Origin: a virus
DNA: 52,583 nt
Reading direction: 5' to 3' (one strand)
Virus record (IMG/VR): IMGVR_UViG_3300045110_000292
Span: 1-52,583 of that record
Shown: positions 7,017 through 14,313 of the stretch, one piece after another
Numbering within the stretch: the first letter of the stretch is position 1
Layout of the letters: each line of letters opens with the position of its first letter
The notes under the pieces: model-generated
The model's database searches: none
Told to the model about the DNA's origin: nothing
Seen by the model: only the letters and a program-made list of their open reading frames with translations
Translations under genes and position numbers: made by a program

Positions 7017-8653
7017 ACGGCTTCCAGCGTGTACAACTTCAAGATGGGGGAGGCAACGAACTTCCGAAGGACCGTGTGTCAGTCCGACGTATTGCCGCCA
7101 TTGGTGATTGCGTAGCCGCGTCAGTCGTGGCCGACAAGCTGTTCGAACAGCAGATCCCGGTCGATTGGCAGTGCCATGGGATGATCGTTCCAGTGATGAA
7201 GCGCATCGGGTCGATCAGCAGTGTCAACACTCCGAACTTCCATGCCGATGTCGTGCTCGATGGAGTTTACGAAAAGGACTCAGAGCGAAAGACGCGGCAT
7301 TTCCACGATTATTTTATTCGATCGGCCAACGCTCAACTCAAGAGCCGCGGCATCGACATCGGGCGACCGATCAACTGCCGACCAGCCTTAAACGTCACCG
7401 ACGGAGAGAAACAATTGTTTCTATCGAAGATCGTCCAATATCCGAAACCTTGGGTGATGATCTGCCCACGCAGCCAGTGGTTTAGATGCCGAGACGTTCC
7501 AGATTACGTGTGGGAACGGGAGGCACCAAAGATCAACGGCACCTGCTTTTGGATGGGCATGAACCAGGAACCCAAAGGGATCGTCGGACTTCGTTGCAGC
7601 AACATTGAGGAGGTCTTGATGTATTGTGCTGTCGCTGACTTGGTGATCTCGCCTGACACTGGACCGGCGCATTTGGCGATCGCTGTCGGCACCCAGGCAT
7701 TGCTCGTCGGCCAATCGTCGGACCCAATATTACACTTCTCCGACCTGTGCGATTTCGAAGTCATCTATGCGAACGTGCCTTGTAGGAATTGCCAGGAAAA
7801 CAGGTGCCCGATAAATCAGTTCACGCCTCCGTGTTGTGAGATCGAGCCTGACAGGATTGCCCTGGCGGCGAACAGGAAGCTGAGGCGAAACATCGTGTCG
7901 TGCGTTGTGCCGACCTTCGCGGCAACAACGGAAAGACTCTCAAGGTGCATTGCGGCAGTGCTCCCCCAAGTGGATGAAATCGTGGTCGGTGCAGATGCCG
8001 GAGGGATATTTCCGAAAGGAGCGCCGATCCACACCAAAATAAAATACGTCCAGAGCTGTAAAACCAACCAAGGTTTCGGGAAAAATATTAACCACGCTTT
8101 GAGACACACGTCAGGAGATCTAATATTGCTTCTCAACGATGACGTATTTTTAGACCCAGGAGCAGTGCGGGCCATGTGTAAAGTGATGGACGAGAATCCA
8201 AGGGTGGGAATGGTGTCCCATTTATTGCGCTACGAAAGTGGGAAAATTTATTTTGCTGGTCGGCAGAGGCACAACGGGGAACGGGGGTTCCCGCACATCG
8301 ACCACAATCAATTCCTCCCAACATTCAACCAAGTTGTTGAGCAGGAGGCGGCAAGCGCAACGTCACTTCTGGTTAGTCGAGAGGCGTTCTACAAAGCTCG
8401 ATGTTTCACTGAGGAGATTCACATGTATGCCGAAGATGATTTTTTGTCGATGTCTGTTCGCAAGGCCGGATACAGAATCCTGTACACGCCCCATGCAGCG
8501 GGCGTTCACATCGGGAACGCGACAACGGGGCCAACTGGAAAAATGCACGAGTGGATTGCTCAGTCAGGCAAGATAATGGAACGGTACTGGGGTCCGTATT
8601 TTGACCACAATCGGAACCGACTTCCTCTTGGCAACTTCGACTATTTAAGGTAA
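7013..8653 (+). CDS. Bifunctional glycosyltransferase: GT9-like N-terminal and GT2-like C-terminal domains
   Basis: A 546-aa fusion. Residues about 20-290 resemble GT9 heptosyltransferases: the nucleotide-sugar motif [15 protein letters not shown] lies near residue 220, followed by a cysteine cluster [11 protein letters not shown]. Residues about 295-530 are a GT2 (GT-A) transferase: it opens with [15 protein letters not shown], has the metal-binding NDDV motif in [11 protein letters not shown], then [17 protein letters not shown], the usual acceptor-side ED motif. No membrane helices are seen. It should transfer two sugars, or one domain may only bind. A hairpin follows the stop. Confidence 0.88.
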   Translation: MNGFQRVQLQDGGGNELPKDRVSVRRIAAIGDCVAASVVADKLFEQQIPVDWQCHGMIVPVMKRIGSISSVNTPNFHADVVLDGVYEKDSERKTRHFHDYFIRSANAQLKSRGIDIGRPINCRPALNVTDGEKQLFLSKIVQYPKPWVMICPRSQWFRCRDVPDYVWEREAPKINGTCFWMGMNQEPKGIVGLRCSNIEEVLMYCAVADLVISPDTGPAHLAIAVGTQALLVGQSSDPILHFSDLCDFEVIYANVPCRNCQENRCPINQFTPPCCEIEPDRIALAANRKLRRNIVSCVVPTFAATTERLSRCIAAVLPQVDEIVVGADAGGIFPKGAPIHTKIKYVQSCKTNQGFGKNINHALRHTSGDLILLLNDDVFLDPGAVRAMCKVMDENPRVGMVSHLLRYESGKIYFAGRQRHNGERGFPHIDHNQFLPTFNQVVEQEAASATSLLVSREAFYKARCFTEEIHMYAEDDFLSMSVRKAGYRILYTPHAAGVHIGNATTGPTGKMHEWIAQSGKIMERYWGPYFDHNRNRLPLGNFDYLR

Positions 8654-8660
8654 AACAATC

Positions 8661-8695
8661 GAACCGAGCGAACGACTGTAATCGTTGCCCGGTTC
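8661..8695 (+). terminator. Hairpin after the GT9-GT2 gene (terminator-like, no U tract)
   Basis: GAACCG (8661-8666) pairs with CGGTTC (8690-8695), and AACGA (8671-8675) pairs with TCGTT (8682-8686). It lies in the 71-base gap before the next gene. There is no run of T after it, so it could be a weak terminator, a processing site, or part of the inserted endonuclease cassette. Confidence 0.4.
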
Positions 8696-8724
8696 TGAAC
8701 ACAACGAAAGTATCAGTTTCGAAT

Positions 8725-9294
8725 ATGCCTGCCGGTAAGATTTCACTGGACGGAAGGACCGTTCAAGATTTAACCAACGTAAAATTTGGAAGATTGCTGG
8801 CAGTCAAGCCTGTCGGGTTCAGGCACCGAGGACACATCGCCAAGAGGACCGTGATGTTCTGGGACTGCATTTGTGACTGTGGCAAACGGGTTGAGAAAAG
8901 CGCCGAATGCCTACGTGCCATAGAAACCCAGTCGTGCGGTTGCCTTCTGAGGGAGATGAGGTCCGCTCAAAACACAAAACACGGTCACGCCAGAAGGGGA
9001 AAAACGCATCACCTATACGGAAGGTGGAGGGGCATGATTCAGAGATGCTATGACCCCAATCACAAACAGTTCAACAATTGGGGAGGCCGGGGAATAATTG
9101 TGTGCGAACGGTGGAGAACATCGTTTGCTAATTACCTCGAAGATATGGGTCCATCGTGGGTTAATGGATTGAGCATCGACCGGATTGACAATGACGGTCC
9201 ATACAGTCCGGAAAATTGCCGATGGGCTACCGCATCACAACAAGGACAGAACAAACGTAAATACCGGAAAGAGTTCTTCGCCCATTTCCTTTGA
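8725..9294 (+). CDS. HNH/AP2-like homing endonuclease (189 aa)
   Basis: The N-terminal third has a cysteine-rich block [15 protein letters not shown] and SCGCL, typical of a metal-binding AP2-like DNA-recognition domain. The C-terminal half has the diagnostic endonuclease blocks [31 protein letters not shown] and ASQQGQNKR. This family is common as free-standing mobile genes in phages. It is set off from its neighbours by short gaps (71 and 45 bases) instead of overlaps, consistent with a separate insertion. Confidence 0.88.
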   Translation: MPAGKISLDGRTVQDLTNVKFGRLLAVKPVGFRHRGHIAKRTVMFWDCICDCGKRVEKSAECLRAIETQSCGCLLREMRSAQNTKHGHARRGKTHHLYGRWRGMIQRCYDPNHKQFNNWGGRGIIVCERWRTSFANYLEDMGPSWVNGLSIDRIDNDGPYSPENCRWATASQQGQNKRKYRKEFFAHFL

Positions 9295-9348
9295 GCAAAC
9301 GATTATTTGCGTTGACATCCCTGTGGTATAGGTGAGACAGTGGCGGTG

Positions 9349-10173
9349 ATGACAATTGTCCTTCTTGGCGCATCAGGTTACGTCGGCTCCGCACTCGCAA
9401 AAGAGATTGATGCCAGGTGTATCCCCGCCTTCGAAATCGCCCGCGGTGTTGTGGATTACACCATCGAAGAAAACTTTCGATCGTTGATGCGGGACAAACC
9501 AACGCACGTCATCAATGCCGCGGCCTGGATTCCTCAACCGTCGGTCGATGCCTGCCGAAACGATCCGGCGAAAACATGGCGGTCCAACGTTCACTTCCCG
9601 GCGATGCTGGCGAAGGTCTGCAACGAACTAGGCATCATGCTCTGCCACATCAGCACCGGCTGCCTTTACGACGAGGAGCGGTATTACACCGAGGACGACG
9701 CTCCGACACGATGGCAGCACGACTATGCGGGGCTGTACGTCAACACCAAGTATTACGGTGAAGTGCTAGTACAGAGGATTTGCCCAAACTCCTTTGTCTG
9801 GCGGGTGCGCCTGCCATTCGATGAAGTCGATCACCCTCGCAATTTCCTGACGAAGATTCAGCAGCACGCCCAAGTCTGGGATCATCGAAATAGCCTGACT
9901 CATCGCGGCGATTTTGCGCGCGCGGCGATTGATATGATCGAGCGTGGGGTTATGCCAGGGGTGTACAACATGACCAATCCTGTGGGCATCCACACCAATT
10001 CAATAATGGCCCAAATGGAACAGTCATGGGGCTGCATAATAAAAAGGCAATTAGTCCCCGGACCCGTCCCAGGAACACTGCTGTCTGGGGAGAAACTTAA
10101 ATCGGCAGGCATCTTCATGCGCTCTGGTCCGGAAGCTGTGACTGATGCGCTCAACAGGTGGAGGAAAGAGTGA
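9349..10173 (+). CDS. NAD(P)-dependent sugar reductase, RmlD/dTDP-4-dehydrorhamnose reductase-like
   Basis: A Rossmann-fold short-chain enzyme of 274 aa from the ATG at 9349 (GTGs at 9340 and 9346 are alternatives). The cofactor motif GASGYVGSALA is at the N-terminus, THVINAAAW follows as in RmlD, and the catalytic residues sit in HISTGCLYD and YVNTK (Y-x3-K). RmlD-like enzymes reduce a 4-keto sugar nucleotide. No RmlA, B or C homologue is present, so the substrate would come from the host. The next gene starts at a GTGA overlap. Confidence 0.82.
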   Translation: MTIVLLGASGYVGSALAKEIDARCIPAFEIARGVVDYTIEENFRSLMRDKPTHVINAAAWIPQPSVDACRNDPAKTWRSNVHFPAMLAKVCNELGIMLCHISTGCLYDEERYYTEDDAPTRWQHDYAGLYVNTKYYGEVLVQRICPNSFVWRVRLPFDEVDHPRNFLTKIQQHAQVWDHRNSLTHRGDFARAAIDMIERGVMPGVYNMTNPVGIHTNSIMAQMEQSWGCIIKRQLVPGPVPGTLLSGEKLKSAGIFMRSGPEAVTDALNRWRKE

Positions 10174-10628
10174 TAAAAATAAAGAAGTCGGAAACGGCGG
10201 ATACTCGCACTTGCGACTTTGCAAACGTCACAAAGGCACAGTTACTCAGTTCAAGTTGTCAACACATTGGTGATGTCGGGCTGGCGATGCAGTTCTTCCG
10301 CCGCTACATGACGAACGCTGAATTGTCCCACGACTGGGATAAGATCAAAAACATCGACCAGTTCCACGACGATTTTGTGACCGGGTTCAAACAAACCGAG
10401 TGGTGGAATGCCCACCGCAAGATGCACCGACATCACCTTAATTATACAGATGGTATTCCGTCAGACGTGAATCTCCTCGACGTGCTGGAATACATTTGCG
10501 ATTGCGTCATGGCTGGCATGGCTCGAAGCGGAGAGGTTTACGAAATAAAGATTGATCCCGAGACATTGCAGCACGCCTTCAACCAAACTGTTGCTCTGCT
10601 TAAATCCCAAGTGGAAGTGGAGAAATGA
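10170..10628 (+). CDS. DUF5662-like phage protein (152 aa)
   Basis: The GTG at 10170 overlaps the previous stop. Histidine-rich blocks such as DWDKIKNIDQFHDDF and HRKMHRHHLNY, followed by LEYICDCVMAGMARSG, look like the DUF5662 phage family, whose conserved histidines and aspartates suggest a metal-dependent fold. Its function is unknown. It lies inside the sugar operon and overlaps the C-methyltransferase gene by ATGA. Confidence 0.65.
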   Translation: MIKIKKSETADTRTCDFANVTKAQLLSSSCQHIGDVGLAMQFFRRYMTNAELSHDWDKIKNIDQFHDDFVTGFKQTEWWNAHRKMHRHHLNYTDGIPSDVNLLDVLEYICDCVMAGMARSGEVYEIKIDPETLQHAFNQTVALLKSQVEVEK

Positions 10629-11845
10629 GCTTCACCCTCGTAACCAAATGCCGAGCGTGCGGTGCTGGCGATCTGAAACCAGTATTCAATCTCGGAGTTC
10701 AACCTCTGGCAAACGATTGGCGACAGCCTTCGGAATCGAGACAAGGCCACTATCCGCTGTCAGTCCTGCTCTGCACGAAATGCACGTTGTCTCAATTGTC
10801 GGCTGTCGTGGACCCCGATATTCTCTATAGGAATTATTCCTACGTGACGAGCAGTAGTATTACGATGCAGCGACATTTCCACAGACTGTTCATCGACCTT
10901 GAATCCGAGGCTCCGCCGACAGCCATTCTGGAAATCGGCAGCAACGACGGCAAGTGTTTGGCATACGCAAAGAGCCGAGGCTGGATCAATGTGTTTGGGA
11001 TCGAGCCAGCGAAGAATCTCGGTCAAATCGCGTTCGACGAATACTCGGTCCCATCATTGCCTGAGTTCTTTGAGAAGGAGTCGGCACACGTTGCGCTCAA
11101 CAGGATGGGAAATCCGTCCGTCATCCTGGCCCGACACTGTTTCGCCCATGTCAATGACTGGCGTGAATTCATGGCTGGACTCGAAATCCTGGCAGGCAAG
11201 GACACGGTGATTGCGCTCGAAGTGCCATACGTTCACGACACACTCGCCAAAACCGAGTTCGACCAGATTTACCACGAGCATCTGTCGTTCATCTCAATCA
11301 GTTCGATCTACGCACTGCTTCTGCCAACGCCATTCAAACTCCAACGAATCATCCGTTACGGCATTCATGGCGGCAGCCTGCTCATCATGCTCAGACACAA
11401 AAGTTCAGGAGCGGCAGAACATCTGAGCGTCGATGAGTTCATGGGAGAGGACTTGGTGACGAAGAAACACTGGTCGAAGTTTGAAGTCCAGGCGTTCCAA
11501 AAGATCAATCGAATGCGCGACATCGTTCGAGGCTTGATTGCCGATGGCAAGAGAGTCTGTGGGTTCGGCGCCAGTGCCAAGGCAACAGTTTGGATCAACG
11601 CCTGTGGGTTCACAGAAAAAGACCTGCTGTTCGTCTCCGACAACTCGCCGTTGAAGCCAGGATGCTACATTCCTGGGACGTTCATCCCAGTCATCGCTCA
11701 AGACGAGTTTTTGAGTGAGCACCCGGATTACGCGATCATGTTTGCCTGGAATTTCAAAACTGAAATCTTGGAGTCACAAAAGAAGTGGCGGCAACGTGGA
11801 GGCAAATTCCTGATCCCGACCGTCGATGGGGTGGAGGTTGTGTGA
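10625..11845 (+). CDS. Sugar C-methyltransferase (TylC3/NovU family)
   Basis: A 406-aa protein of the three-part architecture known for nucleotide-sugar C-3 methyltransferases. There is an N-terminal zinc site (C9, C12, C50, C53) with the family phrase NLGVQPLAND. The SAM domain starts near residue 100 with AILEIGSNDG and carries the catalytic segment YHEHLSFIS. The C-terminal Rossmann-like domain contains GFGASAKATVWIN. These enzymes add a methyl branch to a keto-deoxy sugar nucleotide. Its presence next to an RmlD-like reductase strongly suggests synthesis of a branched, methylated sugar. Confidence 0.9.
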   Translation: MSFTLVTKCRACGAGDLKPVFNLGVQPLANDWRQPSESRQGHYPLSVLLCTKCTLSQLSAVVDPDILYRNYSYVTSSSITMQRHFHRLFIDLESEAPPTAILEIGSNDGKCLAYAKSRGWINVFGIEPAKNLGQIAFDEYSVPSLPEFFEKESAHVALNRMGNPSVILARHCFAHVNDWREFMAGLEILAGKDTVIALEVPYVHDTLAKTEFDQIYHEHLSFISISSIYALLLPTPFKLQRIIRYGIHGGSLLIMLRHKSSGAAEHLSVDEFMGEDLVTKKHWSKFEVQAFQKINRMRDIVRGLIADGKRVCGFGASAKATVWINACGFTEKDLLFVSDNSPLKPGCYIPGTFIPVIAQDEFLSEHPDYAIMFAWNFKTEILESQKKWRQRGGKFLIPTVDGVEVV

Positions 11846-11867
11846 CAACCGTTGAAGGAAAGGGAGA

Positions 11868-12134
11868 ATGAAATTCTTTAGCTATCATCCATGCGACTGT
11901 CCGGCTTTGAGGCTCCATGAAACAGCGGAGTCTGCAAAAGCGAGAGCCGAGAAAGATTTAGACCAAGAACGCTTCGAGGCCCAAGAAGGATGGTCGCAGG
12001 AAGTAATGGACAACCCTATCTGCTGGGGAAAAATCAGCGAGATAATGACCCAAACCGAGCGCCGTAAGCCGCGTGCGGACGAAAAGGCCAACGGAATTGA
12101 CGAAGTTCTAAACTATCAACTTAAATCTCCATGA
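11868..12134 (+). CDS. Small phage protein (88 aa)
   Basis: Preceded by a good purine-rich ribosome site (aaggaaaggg). Acidic and helical, with EGWSQEVMDNPICWGKI in the middle, a pattern I have seen in short early phage proteins of unknown role. Its stop overlaps the next gene as ATGA. Confidence 0.65.
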   Translation: MKFFSYHPCDCPALRLHETAESAKARAEKDLDQERFEAQEGWSQEVMDNPICWGKISEIMTQTERRKPRADEKANGIDEVLNYQLKSP

Positions 12135-12304
12135 CCCCCTCCACAACAGAAGCCCTCAAAATCGTTGCTGAGAATGAGTGGCAGACCAAACGCGCTGCTC
12201 CAGTCGAACTCACACCCGCCGACGCCAAAACCCTATTCGCCGCCATCAAGCAGTTGAGTGGGGATGGTGAGCGGTTGAACGGCAAAGATGGGGAGATGAA
12301 TTGA
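12131..12304 (+). CDS. Small protein (57 aa)
   Basis: A short frame coupled on both sides: the ATG overlaps the previous TGA, and the stop shares one base with the ATG of the PP-loop gene. Composition is ordinary and soluble (LTPADAKTLFAAIKQL is helical). Function is unknown. Confidence 0.55.
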   Translation: MTPSTTEALKIVAENEWQTKRAAPVELTPADAKTLFAAIKQLSGDGERLNGKDGEMN

Positions 12305-12840
12305 TGGAACAAAGGCGCTTACTTTGGTTCTCCTGTGGGGCAGCGAGTGCGGTTGCGCTTAAGATGGCCGTAAATGCTTATGGTTTGGACGCGGTTACGC
12401 CAGTGTACTGCGATTGTTCCGCTAATGAGGATAAGGATAATATCCGATTCCGAGCCGATGTTGAGCAGTGGACTGGAAAGCAAATCACAGTCATAAGAAA
12501 TGAGAAATTCCGCACGGTGGAGGAGGTCAATGAGGCCCGCCAATACATGCTTGGCTTTAAGAATAACAACTGCAAAGCCTGCAACAAGGCCACAAGCCTC
12601 GCCTACTGGGTTCTCACCCGCAGGATCGACCCGGAGGAATTCAGGGTCAGAGCGGAACAGTCTCGAAGATTTGGGGCGAGAATGACGCGGTGGAACGGTA
12701 AGCGCATCTTCTTAGACGAAATTCCACCCGACGACCAGATTCCGAAACGATTCCTCAAACAAACCGAGAACGTGTCATGCGGGCCGGAATGCGGCCTGAC
12801 CGACGCCGCAATCCGAAAGGACGAGAGGGGTTATGAGTGA
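12304..12840 (+). CDS. PP-loop / PAPS-reductase-like adenine nucleotide alpha-hydrolase (178 aa)
   Basis: The N-terminus LLWFSCGAASAVALKMA is a variant of the PP-loop SGGxDS signature that binds ATP pyrophosphate, with Cys and Ala at positions usually Gly and Asp. It continues with VYCDCSANEDKDN and FRADVEQWTGKQI as in phage PAPS-reductase-family proteins. A cysteine group NNCKACNKATS follows, and a CGPECG near the end could hold a metal. Such enzymes activate or reduce sulfur substrates or act in nucleotide modification. The actual substrate is unknown. Confidence 0.8.
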   Translation: MEQRRLLWFSCGAASAVALKMAVNAYGLDAVTPVYCDCSANEDKDNIRFRADVEQWTGKQITVIRNEKFRTVEEVNEARQYMLGFKNNNCKACNKATSLAYWVLTRRIDPEEFRVRAEQSRRFGARMTRWNGKRIFLDEIPPDDQIPKRFLKQTENVSCGPECGLTDAAIRKDERGYE

Positions 12841-13165
12841 CCATGAAGAAATAGAGCTATCTAATCAAATCGACGCTCTGCATTCCCAACTATCGACAGC
12901 GCTGGAACGGGTGAAGGAGTTGGAGTCCTATAAATCGAAGTGGATTTCAGACGCCGTTTGGAACAAGGGATTGGCTGACGGAGCAAACAAACGAATCACC
13001 GCCCTCGAAACGGAGAATGCGGAGTTGGCCGAAGCTTTGAGGATGCTTCACGACTATCAAAATGGCTGTCCATTGCCGACCTACGAAAAAGGTTGGACCG
13101 AAGCCATGCGACTCACTGAGAACGCATTGGCCAAAATCGCTGAGGCGAAGAAATCACAACCATGA
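12833..13165 (+). CDS. Coiled-coil protein (110 aa)
   Basis: Overlaps the PP-loop gene by 8 bases. Residues 5-75 form long heptads (ALHSQLSTALERVKELESY and ALETENAELAEALRML). There are no other motifs. It ends in an ATGA overlap with a tiny basic frame. Probably an early accessory protein. Confidence 0.6.
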   Translation: MSDHEEIELSNQIDALHSQLSTALERVKELESYKSKWISDAVWNKGLADGANKRITALETENAELAEALRMLHDYQNGCPLPTYEKGWTEAMRLTENALAKIAEAKKSQP

Positions 13166-13278
13166 GACATACATCGCTTTCAAAATGGATTGGCATCAGA
13201 GGTCGAAGATCAACTCCTGAGACGCGAAGGCGCTACAAAGCCTGGTTGAAGGCTAACCGTATAAAAATTCGTAAATGA
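13162..13278 (+). CDS. Tiny basic protein (38 aa)
   Basis: Starts at an ATGA overlap and ends 1 base before the next ATG. Strongly basic (GRRSTPETRRRYKAW and a KIRK tail), consistent with nucleic-acid binding, but too short for family assignment. Confidence 0.4.
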   Translation: MRHTSLSKWIGIRGRRSTPETRRRYKAWLKANRIKIRK

Positions 13279-13279
13279 A

Positions 13280-13780
13280 ATGAAAAACCAAATCAAACTC
13301 ACTGTCTGCTGCCTTGCAGCACTGGTGCTGACCATGTTCTCAGCACGCGCACAGCAGCCACCAGTTCCAGCCTGTATCACCAACGTTTACATCGCGTGTT
13401 GGGGTGACCTGTTTCCGCCGTACGCCTACTGGGGAAGCATCACTCAAACATCGTGGGGAGGTTGCACCAATGTCAGCACGTTCGCCGGTATGCCGATGAT
13501 CTCGGATTGCACACCGACAAACTGTTACGGCATACCGCTCACGATCAATCCCTGCCCGGACTTTACCTGTCAAGCGACCGATCAGGTTATCGGCGTTCTC
13601 TGGTGGCAATGTTCTCATACGTGCGATCCGTCAGATTCATGGCACAGTGCGAATATCATCCTGCCTGCTCACAGCAGTTGGATGGATTTTTACGTCTGCG
13701 ATTCGACGACGGCCGATTGCAGCCTCTACATCAGTTGTGTGACTAAAAGCGTTCCATGCGACAGGGTATGGGATTGGTAA
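13280..13780 (+). CDS. Secreted cysteine-rich protein (166 aa)
   Basis: It has a clear signal peptide: basic start MKNQIK, hydrophobic core LTVCCLAALVLTMF and cleavage-like ARAQ. The mature part has many cysteines, aromatic residues and glycines (for example NCYGIPLTINPCPDF), suggesting a disulfide-rich exported protein. It is unusual in a phage operon and might act in the periplasm or on the cell surface, for example in exclusion of other phages. No homologue is recognised. Confidence 0.7.
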   Translation: MKNQIKLTVCCLAALVLTMFSARAQQPPVPACITNVYIACWGDLFPPYAYWGSITQTSWGGCTNVSTFAGMPMISDCTPTNCYGIPLTINPCPDFTCQATDQVIGVLWWQCSHTCDPSDSWHSANIILPAHSSWMDFYVCDSTTADCSLYISCVTKSVPCDRVWDW

Positions 13781-13782
13781 AT

Positions 13783-13797
13783 AATTTCCCGCTCTCA
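13783..13797 (+). repeat. 15-bp direct repeat, copy 1
   Basis: The sequence aatttcccgctctca lies just after the stop of the secreted protein gene and occurs again at 14180-14194 just after the next gene. Both genes also have ggattgg shortly before their stops. Confidence 0.8.
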
Positions 13798-13799
13798 GA

Positions 13800-14180
13800 G
13801 TGAATCTCATTCCCATCGCCCTGTTCCTCCTGGTCAATCACGGTTTGTCATTAGACATGTCCCCGGTTAGCGTGTGGACTAATGGACCCGCTCTCACAAA
13901 GGCATTGGCTCAGGTTAATACGCCATTGCCGCCACCAATCAAACACCCCAAATTGATCTGGGATTGGATTCCAGATGGCGCTCCGGTTTTCTTCGAGGTA
14001 TGGCACACGAATCGATTGCCATCAACACTGACAATAATCGGAACCAACGTACCGATCGGGTTCACGATGTTCACTAACGTCCTGTCCCCATCGACAGATA
14101 TTGGATTGGATCAGGTGAACGAGTTTTTTATTGTTCGCGCAGGGAACTCGATTGGATATTCGGATTGGAACAGTAAATGA
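13800..14180 (+). CDS. Secreted, fibronectin-like protein (126 aa)
   Basis: The GTG at 13800 precedes a hydrophobic N-terminus (LIPIALFLLVNHGLSL) that may be a signal peptide. The rest is beta-rich with Trp and Thr (LIWDWIPDGAPVFFEVWHT) and ends in FFIVRAGNSIGYSDWN, which resembles the last strand of fibronectin-type repeats in verrucomicrobial secreted proteins. This supports, but does not prove, such a host. It could be a surface or virion decoration protein. Confidence 0.6.
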   Translation: MNLIPIALFLLVNHGLSLDMSPVSVWTNGPALTKALAQVNTPLPPPIKHPKLIWDWIPDGAPVFFEVWHTNRLPSTLTIIGTNVPIGFTMFTNVLSPSTDIGLDQVNEFFIVRAGNSIGYSDWNSK

Positions 14181-14194
14181 ATTTCCCGCTCTCA
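14180..14194 (+). repeat. 15-bp direct repeat, copy 2
   Basis: Exact second copy of 13783-13797, beginning with the last base of the preceding stop codon. Confidence 0.8.
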
Positions 14195-14313
14195 TTCGAG
14201 GCGTGTGCCCTTTCGCTGTCTAATAAGTCCACAGGCGATACGTTCGGGATCGTTTGATTCCGAGGCGGGAAAACCTTTGACCCTCTGACCAAAGAAGCGT
14301 AAGAGTCAGATTG
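14181..14313 (+). promoter_or_regulatory. Structured leader before the portal gene
   Basis: A 133-base gap in which TTTCCCGC (14182-14189) is complementary to GCGGGAAA (14265-14272), enclosing a smaller CGAT/ATCG pair. This could be a folded leader or the end of the early operon. The motif GAGTCAGA lies at 14303-14310 right in front of the start codon. No clear -35/-10 pair was found. Confidence 0.4.

Noticed and set aside
9312-9330. Promoter from TTGACA and TATAGG before the RmlD-like gene
   Set aside because: The spacing is only about 9 bases, too short for a sigma70 promoter.
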